A DNA stretch of 6,014 bases, from contig JALZUX010000307.1 of NCBI GenBank assembly GCA_023301405.1, positions 1 to 6,014 of the forward strand, written 5' to 3'. Both the position numbers and the translations under genes were made by a program. Shown one piece after another: positions 1-5,532 of the stretch (the stretch's first letter is position 1; each line of letters starts with the position of its first letter). This DNA comes from Granulosicoccaceae bacterium. Its GTDB lineage: Bacteria > Pseudomonadota > Gammaproteobacteria > Granulosicoccales > Granulosicoccaceae. Under the pieces are notes generated by a model, which was not told where the DNA came from, did no database searches, and saw only the letters and a program-made list of their open reading frames with translations.

Positions 1-183
1 ATAGTGTGTCATTCACCGCAATTACCCGGCGTATTGGACCACTCTATAATACAGAAAATAGGTCCGCTAAAACTAAAGCCAAATTAAAATTCCGTGATAA
101 TTTGCACTGCATATGAAATCAAATATTTCAATGACATCCAGAACACCTATCCAACAATCTGCACATCGCGCAAAAACATATGG

Positions 184-210
184 CAAAGTATTTTTCAAAA
201 GCGCCGATAA
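184..210 (+). promoter_or_regulatory. Candidate sigma-28 (FliA) promoter
   Basis: The sequence reads CAAAGTAT, then 11 bases, then GCCGATAA. The FliA consensus is TAAAGTTT-N11-GCCGATAA, so the -10 element matches 8 of 8, the -35 element 6 of 8, and the spacer is exactly 11. Sigma-28 drives late flagellar and chemotaxis genes, which suits the cheW gene 486 bases downstream on the same strand. The long distance is unusual and leaves open that the promoter serves a leader RNA or a small gene in between, or that the match is accidental. The expected transcription start is near 217. Confidence 0.55.
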
Positions 211-681
211 TCCCATGACAACACAAATTACGACTTTCTGTAAATTGTGACTTCACGGGAATGGATTCCTATGCATTATAAATATTTTCTGTATAACAGA
301 TATACGGCTCCCGAAAATATACAGTTGGCAGATCGCCAATACGCAACATACAAACACGGCCCGCTAGGCTATCAACGGCAACCCGCCTATCGTTAAACGG
401 ACGGTCCCCCTCCAGCTGGATTATCTTTCCGGGCAACGCCAAGCGCCGAGCGGCAGCAGGGTGACTTCCGACAACAGCCATCTACTGTGGGCGCGTGCTT
501 TCGGCCAGCGATGACGAACAACCCCGTTAAAGAAGAACACCCAATTTTTTACTTGAACTATCCCGGCCCACGCACAACCGCATGAGCAATAAGGTTGGCA
601 GATTAAGTACTACTATACCAATGCTTCATCTACAAGGCTGACTGGCCTTACCACAACACAACTGTTTCGCCCCCTAATTGT

Positions 682-687
682 TAAGGT
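682..687 (+). promoter_or_regulatory. Ribosome-binding site of cheW
   Basis: TAAGGT lies with 8-9 bases between it and the ATG at 696. It is a reasonable Shine-Dalgarno match and supports this ATG as the start. Confidence 0.7.
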
Positions 688-695
688 AGATTTTT

Positions 696-1190
696 ATGAC
701 TCAAATTTTGGAACAAAAGGAAAATGACCGAGAATTCCTGACTTTTATACTGGGCACCGAAGAATACGGCGTTGACATTCTGACTGTCGAAGGTATCCAG
801 GGCTGGACTGGTGTGACAAGAGTACCAAGCACTCCGGAATTCATGCTGGGCGTTATCAACCTAAGAGGTGCAATAGTGCCAATTATCGATTTGAGAATGA
901 AGTTTGACCTCGCCTCAGCAGATTTTAACTCCACCACCGTCGTGGTAGTACTCCGTACAGAAGTCGAAGGCAAAGTGCAAATACTAGGTGCTGTTGTTGA
1001 TGCGATATCCGAAGTATACAAACTTGATCTCGGCACCATACAAACCAACCCGGAGCTAACGACAACCCAAGCTCAAGATGTCGTGACGGGCCTTATCTCG
1101 ATAGAAGAAAAAATGGTGATTATTCTCGATACAAATTTACTGATGCAGGACGTACCTATCCCACTGGTTGAGATGGAAGCAGCGGCTTAA
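696..1190 (+). CDS. cheW: Chemotaxis coupling protein CheW
   Basis: Cytoplasmic adaptor that links methyl-accepting chemoreceptors to the histidine kinase CheA in the polar array. The 164 residues form one CheW domain, close to the 167 of E. coli CheW. Family signatures seen are FLTFILGTEEYGVDIL (14-29), RVPSTPEFMLGVINLRGAIV (42-61) with the hallmark NLRG at 55-58, PIIDLRMKF (62-70), a TTVVVVL strand (80-86), ILGAVVDAISEV (96-107) and the C-terminal TGLISIEEKMVIILD (131-145). The ATG has a Shine-Dalgarno AAGG upstream. In the segment equivalent to E. coli VQEIRG this protein has VEGIQG (31-36), so the Glu at E. coli position 38 is Gly33 and Arg40 is Gln35; Arg57, equivalent to Arg62, is kept. 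The E. coli alignment is from memory. No cheA, receptor or cheR/cheB lies beside it, so it is an orphan or stand-alone cheW in this window. A distant sigma-28 promoter (184-210) could express it with the flagellar regulon. Family call is very secure; the particular array served is unknown. Confidence 0.96.
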   Translation: MTQILEQKENDREFLTFILGTEEYGVDILTVEGIQGWTGVTRVPSTPEFMLGVINLRGAIVPIIDLRMKFDLASADFNSTTVVVVLRTEVEGKVQILGAVVDAISEVYKLDLGTIQTNPELTTTQAQDVVTGLISIEEKMVIILDTNLLMQDVPIPLVEMEAAA

Positions 1191-1247
1191 CAAAATACTC
1201 ACTGCAAGATTGATTAGGCATTCCACGACCCAGCCAATGAGAGCTCA

Positions 1248-1263
1248 GGCACGAAGCCGTGCC
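1248..1263 (+). terminator. Hairpin after cheW, possible terminator
   Basis: GGCACG-AAGC-CGTGCC forms a perfect 6-bp GC-rich stem with a four-base loop 58 bases past the cheW stop. No T-run follows, so it is not a standard intrinsic terminator. It may be a 3' stabilising structure or part of a Rho-dependent end. Confidence 0.3.
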
Positions 1264-1326
1264 AGAAGTGATCTTCGTAAAGCGAGCTGGACGAAATACC
1301 ACCACTAGCCATCGTTTTTCTGGGTC

Positions 1327-1355
1327 AACTGATTTTTTCTATAGGTTAATCAGTT
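1327..1355. repeat. 8-bp inverted repeat
   Basis: AACTGATT (1327-1334) and AATCAGTT (1348-1355) are perfect inverted copies separated by 13 bases, and six T's (1333-1338) run out of the left arm. It could be an operator or a weak hairpin. Nothing links it to a particular gene. Confidence 0.5.
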
Positions 1356-1505
1356 TCAGCAACACAGAACCTCATCACTGCTGAATTGGCCAACAAACAG
1401 CTCGACAACACGCATGTTTTCACTTCCCATAAACCCGATGCAATACATTATTCATTCGCCACCCACTAGACAACGCGGGCGCCAACTCCGGCAACCGCGG
1501 CGCGG

Positions 1506-1756
1506 TTAGGCAACTCGTTTTTGTATCAACAAATGCAGCAAGGCATCTATAGACTGTAAAGCCCCTAAGCCATCCGGTCCCGTTAGCGGCCAACCCGCAA
1601 AACTCGATGGTAACTGTTCACCGCACAGCTACCATGCCCTACGCGTCGACCCGACAATGCCTATCTCCTCTTCCGGTAAGCAGCAATTGCACTTAGCCGG
1701 TCGTCGGAGCCAGGCTCGCCTGACTGGCAAACCAACCAATTCATCTTGTTTGACAT
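1506..1756 (-). pseudogene. Possible decayed small gene, unknown function
   Basis: Two adjacent minus-strand frames read like one protein broken by a frameshift and a stop. The first starts at ATG 1756 and ends at TAG 1661 after 31 codons; it contains NWLVCQSGEPGSDDRLSAI and ends AAYRKRR. Changing frame by one base near AGAGGAGA (about 1665-1672) continues as EEIGIVGSTRRAW, meets an in-frame TAG (1629-1631), and then reads LCGEQLPSSFAGWPLTGPDG followed by LGALQSIDALLHLLIQKRVA to TAA at 1506. With both lesions repaired this is one protein of about 82 residues. I do not recognise it, no ribosome-binding site is visible, and joined frames can look meaningful by chance. It would be divergent from the permease gene. 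Confidence 0.25.
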
Positions 1757-1778
1757 TACGGCTTATTAAAACCACAAC

Positions 1779-1807
1779 TTGTTACAGTCTCAGGCGACAC
1801 AGATACT
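1779..1807 (+). promoter_or_regulatory. Candidate sigma-70 promoter for the permease gene
   Basis: TTGTTA (1779-1784) and GATACT (1802-1807) each match the sigma-70 hexamers at 4 of 6, with the ideal 17-base spacer. Transcription would begin near 1814, giving a leader of about 60 bases before the TTG at 1875. Confidence 0.35.
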
Positions 1808-1874
1808 ATGATCCCAGCTATGCTGTGCCATTGATCTCCAAACACCGACCTGCCACACACCCGATGCCATCCCA

Positions 1875-3746
1875 TTGAACGCAACCGCTGCTCTCACCCC
1901 AGAAATCATTGTCGCCCTGGCTTTTCTGAGCCTGACTATTTTCCTACTTGTATCGGAAGTGCTGCGGGTCGATGTGGCCGCACTGGTGGTACTGGTTCTG
2001 CTCGGTTTTTCTGGCGCGATACCCGGTGTTGATCAAATTCTACCAGCCAGTGAAATTTTTAACGGTTTTTCCAGTAATGCCGTGATGTCGATCATCGCCA
2101 CCATGATTATCGCCACCGGCCTCGACAAAACCGGTTCAATGCGGCAAGTATCCAACTGGATCATCAGCAAAGGTGGCGGCCGGGAAACAAAAATTACCGC
2201 TCTGCTCGCCAGTTGTGGCGCATTGCTGTCTGGTTTTGTACAGAACATTGGGGCAGCCGCGCTGTTTCTACCGGTAGCGGACCGCATTTCCAGACTCAGT
2301 GGTATCCCTATTTCGCGGCTTCTGATGCCGATGGGTTTTTGCATCATACTCGGCGGCTCAATGACTATGGTCGGTTCAAGCTCATTAATCCTGCTAAACG
2401 ACCTGATGACCGCCTCAAACAGGGCTTTGCCGGCTAACCAACAAATGGAATTGTTTCGCCTGTTTGACGTAACGCCAGTCGGACTGGCGCTGACTCTCAC
2501 CGGCGTACTTACTTTTGCATTGTTTGGCCGCTTTCTACTGCCAAAGAACGTAGGTGCAAAACCACGTGTAACCAGTACTCGCACAAACGACTACTTTCAA
2601 CGCGTGTACGGTATGTCAGGTGAACTGTATGAGCTACAAGCCACTATTGACAGCCCACTGGTTGGCATGACCATCATTCAAATCGAGCGTTCCCTGGAAT
2701 CAGTGCCGGCAATTCTTGCCGTAAGAAGCGACAACCAAATCTCGGTTGTGCCCAGCGGCAAACGTGTGATCTGGGTTGACAGCTACCTTGGTGTCATGTG
2801 CAGCAAACGCCAGTTAATTAAATTTGCGCGCAAATACAAACTCAGAATTGTGAAAAACGAAAATGTATTTGCCAGCGTCACCAATGCGCAGCAAACAGGT
2901 ATTGCAGAGATCGTCGTACCTCCGGGCTCCTCTTTTGTTGGTCTAACGACAAACCAGCTGCGCCTGCAACAACCCGGCGACATGAGTGTTCTGAAAATAT
3001 ACAGAGCAGGAAAGACACTGGACGACGGATTTCGTGAAACACCGCTACAAGGCGGCGACACTTTGGTAGTGCACATCGCCTGGCAAGAGCTGGCTGCGCT
3101 GCGAGACGACACTAACTTTGCAGTCGCTACTGATCACCCCAATGAATCCGTGCGACCAGGAAAGAATCGCGTAGCCCTGCTGTTTTTTACCGTGTCGATG
3201 CTGCTGGTGCTTTTTACTGACTTCCGCATATCCGTATCGCTAATGTTCGGCGCGGTGGGTATGGTCGTAGGCGGAGCCATCACCATGGACGAGGCCTACA
3301 ACGCCGTGAGCTGGAAAACCGTTTTTCTTCTAGGCAGCCTGATTCCGTTGGGGCAAGCAGTAGAATATTCTGGTGCAGCCGCCTGGATCGCAGTTCAGGT
3401 TCTATTTTGGCTTGAGGGCGTTGCGATTTGGGAGGTTCAAACGGTAGTCGCCATTCTCGCCACCGTGTTCTCATTGTTTATGTCAAACGTTGGCGCTACG
3501 GTGCTACTTGTTCCTTTAGCAGTCAACATGGCAACAGCGGTGGGCGCGGATCCCGCTATGTTTGCGTTAACTGTTGGTGTTGCCACCTCTAATTCATTTT
3601 TGTTGCCCACACATCAGGTGAACGCCCTGATCATGGGACCGGGCGGCTACCGTGTTACTGACTTTATTCGTGTTGGCAGCGTCATGACAGTCCTGTTTAT
3701 GGCCGTCAGTATTTCTGTTCTAAATTTGATTTATCACTTCAAGTAA
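1875..3746 (+). CDS. SLC13-family permease with two TrkA-C domains
   Basis: Inner-membrane secondary transporter of the DASS/SLC13 group, whose members usually carry sulfate, dicarboxylates or other anions with Na+; the substrate here cannot be read from sequence. The 623 residues have the usual plan. An N-terminal membrane half (about 9-222) carries FVQNIGAAALFLPVA (121-135) and VGSSSLILLNDL (166-177). Two RCK_C/TrkA-C domains follow, at about 249-327 (LYELQATIDSPLVGMTI) and 341-416 (GIAEIVVPPGSSFVGLTTNQ). The C-terminal membrane half (about 432-617) has FMSNVGATVLLVPLAV (535-550), the loop FLLPTHQVNALIMGPGGYR (575-593) and TDFIRVG. FxxN[IV]GA recurs in both halves, as expected for the inverted repeat fold. 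The start is TTG with no clear Shine-Dalgarno; the next upstream in-frame stop is at 1809-1811 and no ATG or GTG lies between, so only TTG or a rare ATT (1830) is available. Residues 8-12 (TPEII) resemble the usual N-terminus of the family, which favours TTG. A hairpin at 3783 follows the gene. It is a single-gene unit by spacing. Confidence 0.93.
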   Translation: MNATAALTPEIIVALAFLSLTIFLLVSEVLRVDVAALVVLVLLGFSGAIPGVDQILPASEIFNGFSSNAVMSIIATMIIATGLDKTGSMRQVSNWIISKGGGRETKITALLASCGALLSGFVQNIGAAALFLPVADRISRLSGIPISRLLMPMGFCIILGGSMTMVGSSSLILLNDLMTASNRALPANQQMELFRLFDVTPVGLALTLTGVLTFALFGRFLLPKNVGAKPRVTSTRTNDYFQRVYGMSGELYELQATIDSPLVGMTIIQIERSLESVPAILAVRSDNQISVVPSGKRVIWVDSYLGVMCSKRQLIKFARKYKLRIVKNENVFASVTNAQQTGIAEIVVPPGSSFVGLTTNQLRLQQPGDMSVLKIYRAGKTLDDGFRETPLQGGDTLVVHIAWQELAALRDDTNFAVATDHPNESVRPGKNRVALLFFTVSMLLVLFTDFRISVSLMFGAVGMVVGGAITMDEAYNAVSWKTVFLLGSLIPLGQAVEYSGAAAWIAVQVLFWLEGVAIWEVQTVVAILATVFSLFMSNVGATVLLVPLAVNMATAVGADPAMFALTVGVATSNSFLLPTHQVNALIMGPGGYRVTDFIRVGSVMTVLFMAVSISVLNLIYHFK

Positions 3747-3782
3747 ACTTTGCTCTACGCTAGCCCGCGTTAGTCTTTGAAT

Positions 3783-3802
3783 TGGCCACTCATTAGTGGC
3801 CA
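3783..3802 (+). terminator. Likely transcription terminator of the permease gene
   Basis: TGGCCACT-CATT-AGTGGCCA is a perfect 8-bp stem with a four-base loop, 36 bases after the stop. The following bases TGTTTGTC are moderately T-rich, so it resembles an intrinsic terminator without a full T-run. Confidence 0.55.
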
Positions 3803-3906
3803 TGTTTGTCATGCAGAGTTTGCGTCCAGCGACAATCGTTGGGGCAAGAATCACAATTTGCCTATTATGAGCGGCCCGCACACGCTAAAGGTGCCTGCCC
3901 GGGCAC

Positions 3907-3938
3907 AAGGGCGATCTGCACATTCACCCTTTATTTTT
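3907..3938 (+). terminator. Weak second terminator candidate
   Basis: AAGGG (3907-3911) pairs with CCCTT (3927-3931) across 15 bases and is followed by TATTTTT. The stem is short, but the T-run is the best in this gap. It could act as a backup to the 3783 hairpin. Confidence 0.3.
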
Positions 3939-4021
3939 AGCCATTCTTCTCAGCTTAGCTCATTCACGGTGTGATCGCCGTGCACTCATGCCTAACTGCC
4001 CCCACGGATTGACTCTCAAGA

Positions 4022-4786
4022 CTAAAACCTTGTGCTAACGGAGATCGCTGCAGAATTGAACTGCGCAAAGTTAAACACTTGCTCAACATCGGCGCCGCCT
4101 TCAAGCACACGTAAATCAGCACCAACTCTGAAGCGCTTAGTAATCGCATAGTCAACAGTAAAACCCAAATCAATAGCTCTACCCGGACCACCCGCAAGCC
4201 CGTCCAAATCACCGCCAATAGTCCACTTTTCATTAAGGCGATATTTTCCAGCGACGTACAGCAGTGGTACAAAGCCCAAATCATCATCAAGCCCTGTTGT
4301 ACCGCCCTGCTCCAAGCGGATCTCGGCGTCCCGAATTTTCAGCGTAGCACCTACTTGAAAATTCGCCTTAGCGCTTTGCATCACTGTGTAGTGATACCCT
4401 ATCCGCCATGAATTAAACTTATAGGTGGCATCAAGTGGCTGGTTGGCGTCAAAGCTTTCACCCGCAAATTGAACGAGGTCATCGAATGTGACTGACTCTG
4501 TATACGAAAGTGGCGCTAACATCACCCGTAGGTTATGACGCGTTTTAAAATTCCAATTAAGCTCTACCCGAGTTGCCGTTGCCGGCCCGTCACCTGCGGC
4601 CTCAAACAGCGAGAAGCGCGTTCCGGCATCTGAATTCGGCACTTGAACGTCGTTTTTACTTTGAAAACTCCCACCAACTGATATCCGTAAATCCACAGAG
4701 GCCGCCGAGGCACTAATCTGCCCCAAAGGGAGCAGCAAAAGTGTGCTGACGACCATTATAAAACGTATAAATGTGAATACCTGCAT
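4022..4786 (-). CDS. Outer-membrane beta-barrel protein, unknown role
   Basis: Exported protein of 254 residues. Residues 1-29 are a signal peptide: a short N-terminus with Arg8, the hydrophobic stretch FIMVVSTLLLLPL (9-21), and a cleavage region SASAA (25-29). The mature part of about 225 residues is built of amphipathic strands with alternating pattern, such as VDLRISVGG (31-39), TRVELNWNF (72-80), HNLRVMLAPL (84-93), KFNSWRIGYHYTV (123-135), FQVGATLKIRDAEIRL (143-158) and RVGADLRVLEG (220-230), and it ends in ISVSTRF. A terminal Phe preceded by alternating residues is the usual signal for barrel assembly by the BAM complex. Length suggests 8-10 strands. Turn segments such as NDVQVPNSDAGTRFSL (45-60) and LDGLAGGPGRAIDLG (194-208) look like conserved motifs of a family of uncharacterised barrel proteins I recall in Gram-negative bacteria, but no function is known to me. 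The ATG has only a weak purine tract upstream. It is convergent with the permease and apparently monocistronic. Confidence 0.85.
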   Translation of the reverse strand: MQVFTFIRFIMVVSTLLLLPLGQISASAASVDLRISVGGSFQSKNDVQVPNSDAGTRFSLFEAAGDGPATATRVELNWNFKTRHNLRVMLAPLSYTESVTFDDLVQFAGESFDANQPLDATYKFNSWRIGYHYTVMQSAKANFQVGATLKIRDAEIRLEQGGTTGLDDDLGFVPLLYVAGKYRLNEKWTIGGDLDGLAGGPGRAIDLGFTVDYAITKRFRVGADLRVLEGGADVEQVFNFAQFNSAAISVSTRF

Positions 4787-4820
4787 TAAGTTTCAGCTCT
4801 GCGATTGACGGTTGTGGGGA

Positions 4821-4842
4821 GAATAGCTAGAACGAACTATTC
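4821..4842. repeat. Inverted repeat upstream of the barrel gene
   Basis: GAATAG and CTATTC are perfect inverted copies separated by 10 bases, lying about 35-55 bases upstream of the barrel gene start. The position suits an operator, but no regulator can be named. Confidence 0.35.
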
Positions 4843-4907
4843 GAGTGCAACACTTCATTGGCGACCTATCCATAAGAAGAAATATTTTACGAAGAGCACG
4901 GCTGATT

Positions 4908-4926
4908 GGTTCACACCCGATGAACC
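4908..4926. repeat. 6-bp inverted repeat
   Basis: GGTTCA-CACCCGA-TGAACC is a perfect inverted repeat in the non-coding stretch. It could form a small hairpin in RNA or be a protein-binding site. It is not part of a tRNA: no acceptor or anticodon stems surround it. Confidence 0.4.
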
Positions 4927-5127
4927 TCTGTCACCAGTTTTTCTTCAACAACAACGTCAACCCTATGCACGACCAACACCAATAAATATTTCTCCAGCGG
5001 TGCTCGCTGGTTAAAACTATCGTCGGGCATTATAAGTTCGAAACTAGCGAGCTACGCACTAAATAGGGAAGCCTACCAAATTACGGACTAACACATTAAT
5101 TTTGGCGCAACGGTTTTTGCTTGGAAA

Positions 5128-5152
5128 GTTACTGGGGACTATAAACAGTAAC
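5128..5152. repeat. 7-bp inverted repeat
   Basis: GTTACTG (5128-5134) and CAGTAAC (5146-5152) are perfect inverted copies with an 11-base gap, inside the first fragment of the possible decayed gene. Confidence 0.4.
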
Positions 5153-5513
5153 GAGGCGGTTGTTAATCAATTGCTGCTATCTGATTTCCCAGCATCCAGT
5201 GAACCCGTTTTAGCGACCAGATACCTGACTTCAGAACTGGCTACGACTATCAGTAAAAAAACAAGCTTCAGCAGATCTCGATTGCACAGCTTGCGGAACT
5301 GCATTTACATGCGGCTGCTACTGCCCTCTTGGTGGCGGACGTTAAAGGGACCTGGGAAGTTTAAATCACACCAAACCTAATGGGCCGCTTGGGGTAAATC
5401 AGCTACGGTCATTAGTGCAAGGCGAAAAAGTACAGGAAAATAAGTCATACGTCGAATTTTTCACCACCGCAATGGCGGCTGTAGCGAAAAAAGCGTTACT
5501 TAAATTTATCAAG

Positions 5514-5528
5514 CGGTCCACTAGACCG
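5514..5528 (-). terminator. Weak terminator candidate for the right-edge gene
   Basis: CGGTC-CACTA-GACCG is a perfect 5-bp stem starting 5 bases past the minus-strand stop codon. On the minus strand it is followed by GCTTGATAAATTT, which has no proper T-run. Confidence 0.25.
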
Positions 5529-5532
5529 GCAT

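Larger units (their letters stand above)
1..695. other. Non-coding region upstream of cheW
   Basis: No convincing gene is seen in this stretch. The first 250 bases are AT-rich. It contains a sigma-28-like promoter at 184-210 and a perfect TATAAT at 45-50 with only a poor -35 (TTACCC at 22-27). GGACC (36-40) and GGTCC (61-65) form a short inverted repeat flanking that TATAAT. TTGGC/GCCAA (about 323-337) could form a small hairpin, and AAGGC/GCCTT (634-649) another one 47 bases before the cheW start. The 10-mer GTTGGCAGAT occurs twice, at 324 and 594, probably by chance. Short ORFs of 41-70 codons are present on both strands but lack a ribosome-binding site or a recognisable family. Confidence 0.7.
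1191..1874. other. Non-coding region between cheW and the permease gene
   Basis: No intact gene is supported here. The region holds a GC-rich hairpin (1248-1263), an 8-bp inverted repeat (1327-1355), a GC-rich patch around 1474-1505, a possible decayed minus-strand gene (1506-1756) and a candidate promoter (1779-1807). A 30-codon minus-strand frame (1356-1448) begins MYCIGFMGSENMRVV and stops directly against the 1327-1355 repeat. Its internal ATG has GGGAAG upstream, but it is too short to call. Confidence 0.65.
3747..4021. other. Convergent intergenic region
   Basis: Lies between the ends of the permease gene and the minus-strand barrel gene. It holds only hairpins: the strong one at 3783-3802, a GC-rich GTGCC/GGCAC one (3891-3906), AAGGG/CCCTT followed by TATTTTT (3907-3938), and CACGG/CCGTG (3966-3983). 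An open frame of 65 codons at 3777-3974 runs straight through these hairpins and has no family resemblance. Confidence 0.7.
4787..5532. other. Long region without an intact gene
   Basis: About 750 bases with no complete convincing gene on either strand. The left part (4787-5062) lies upstream of the barrel gene and should hold its promoter, but no good sigma-70 pair is seen: TTGCAC with TATTCT on the minus strand has a 19-base spacer. Perfect inverted repeats occur at 4821-4842, 4908-4926 and 5128-5152. The right part (5063-5540) contains the frame fragments described as a possible decayed gene. Confidence 0.6.

Noticed and set aside
22..50. TATAAT at 45-50 with TTACCC 17 bases upstream as a sigma-70 promoter
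   Set aside because: The -35 matches only 3 of 6 and no gene follows within several hundred bases; AT-rich DNA gives such -10 matches by chance.
113..250. 45-codon plus-strand frame starting MKSNISMTSRTPIQQ
   Set aside because: It has no ribosome-binding site, lies in AT-rich DNA, resembles no family, and runs through the sigma-28-like site.
269..481. 70-codon minus-strand frame containing LALPGKIIQLEGD, slightly like the start of HypC
   Set aside because: The essential N-terminal Met-Cys of HypC is absent, the rest does not follow the HypC pattern, there is no ribosome-binding site, and no hydrogenase gene is near.
701..1048. 115-codon minus-strand frame
   Set aside because: It is antisense to cheW, which is clearly the real gene; composition is Ser/Thr/Arg-rich shadow sequence.
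2033..2584. 183-codon minus-strand frame inside the permease gene
   Set aside because: It is the antisense shadow of a well-supported membrane protein gene and shows no domain.
3777..3974. 65-codon plus-strand frame after the permease
   Set aside because: It spans strong hairpins in a convergent intergenic gap and has no ribosome-binding site or family resemblance.
4805..5014. 69-codon plus-strand frame starting with TTG
   Set aside because: No ribosome-binding site, no recognisable motif, and it is divergent from and almost abutting the barrel gene, where the promoter of that gene should lie.
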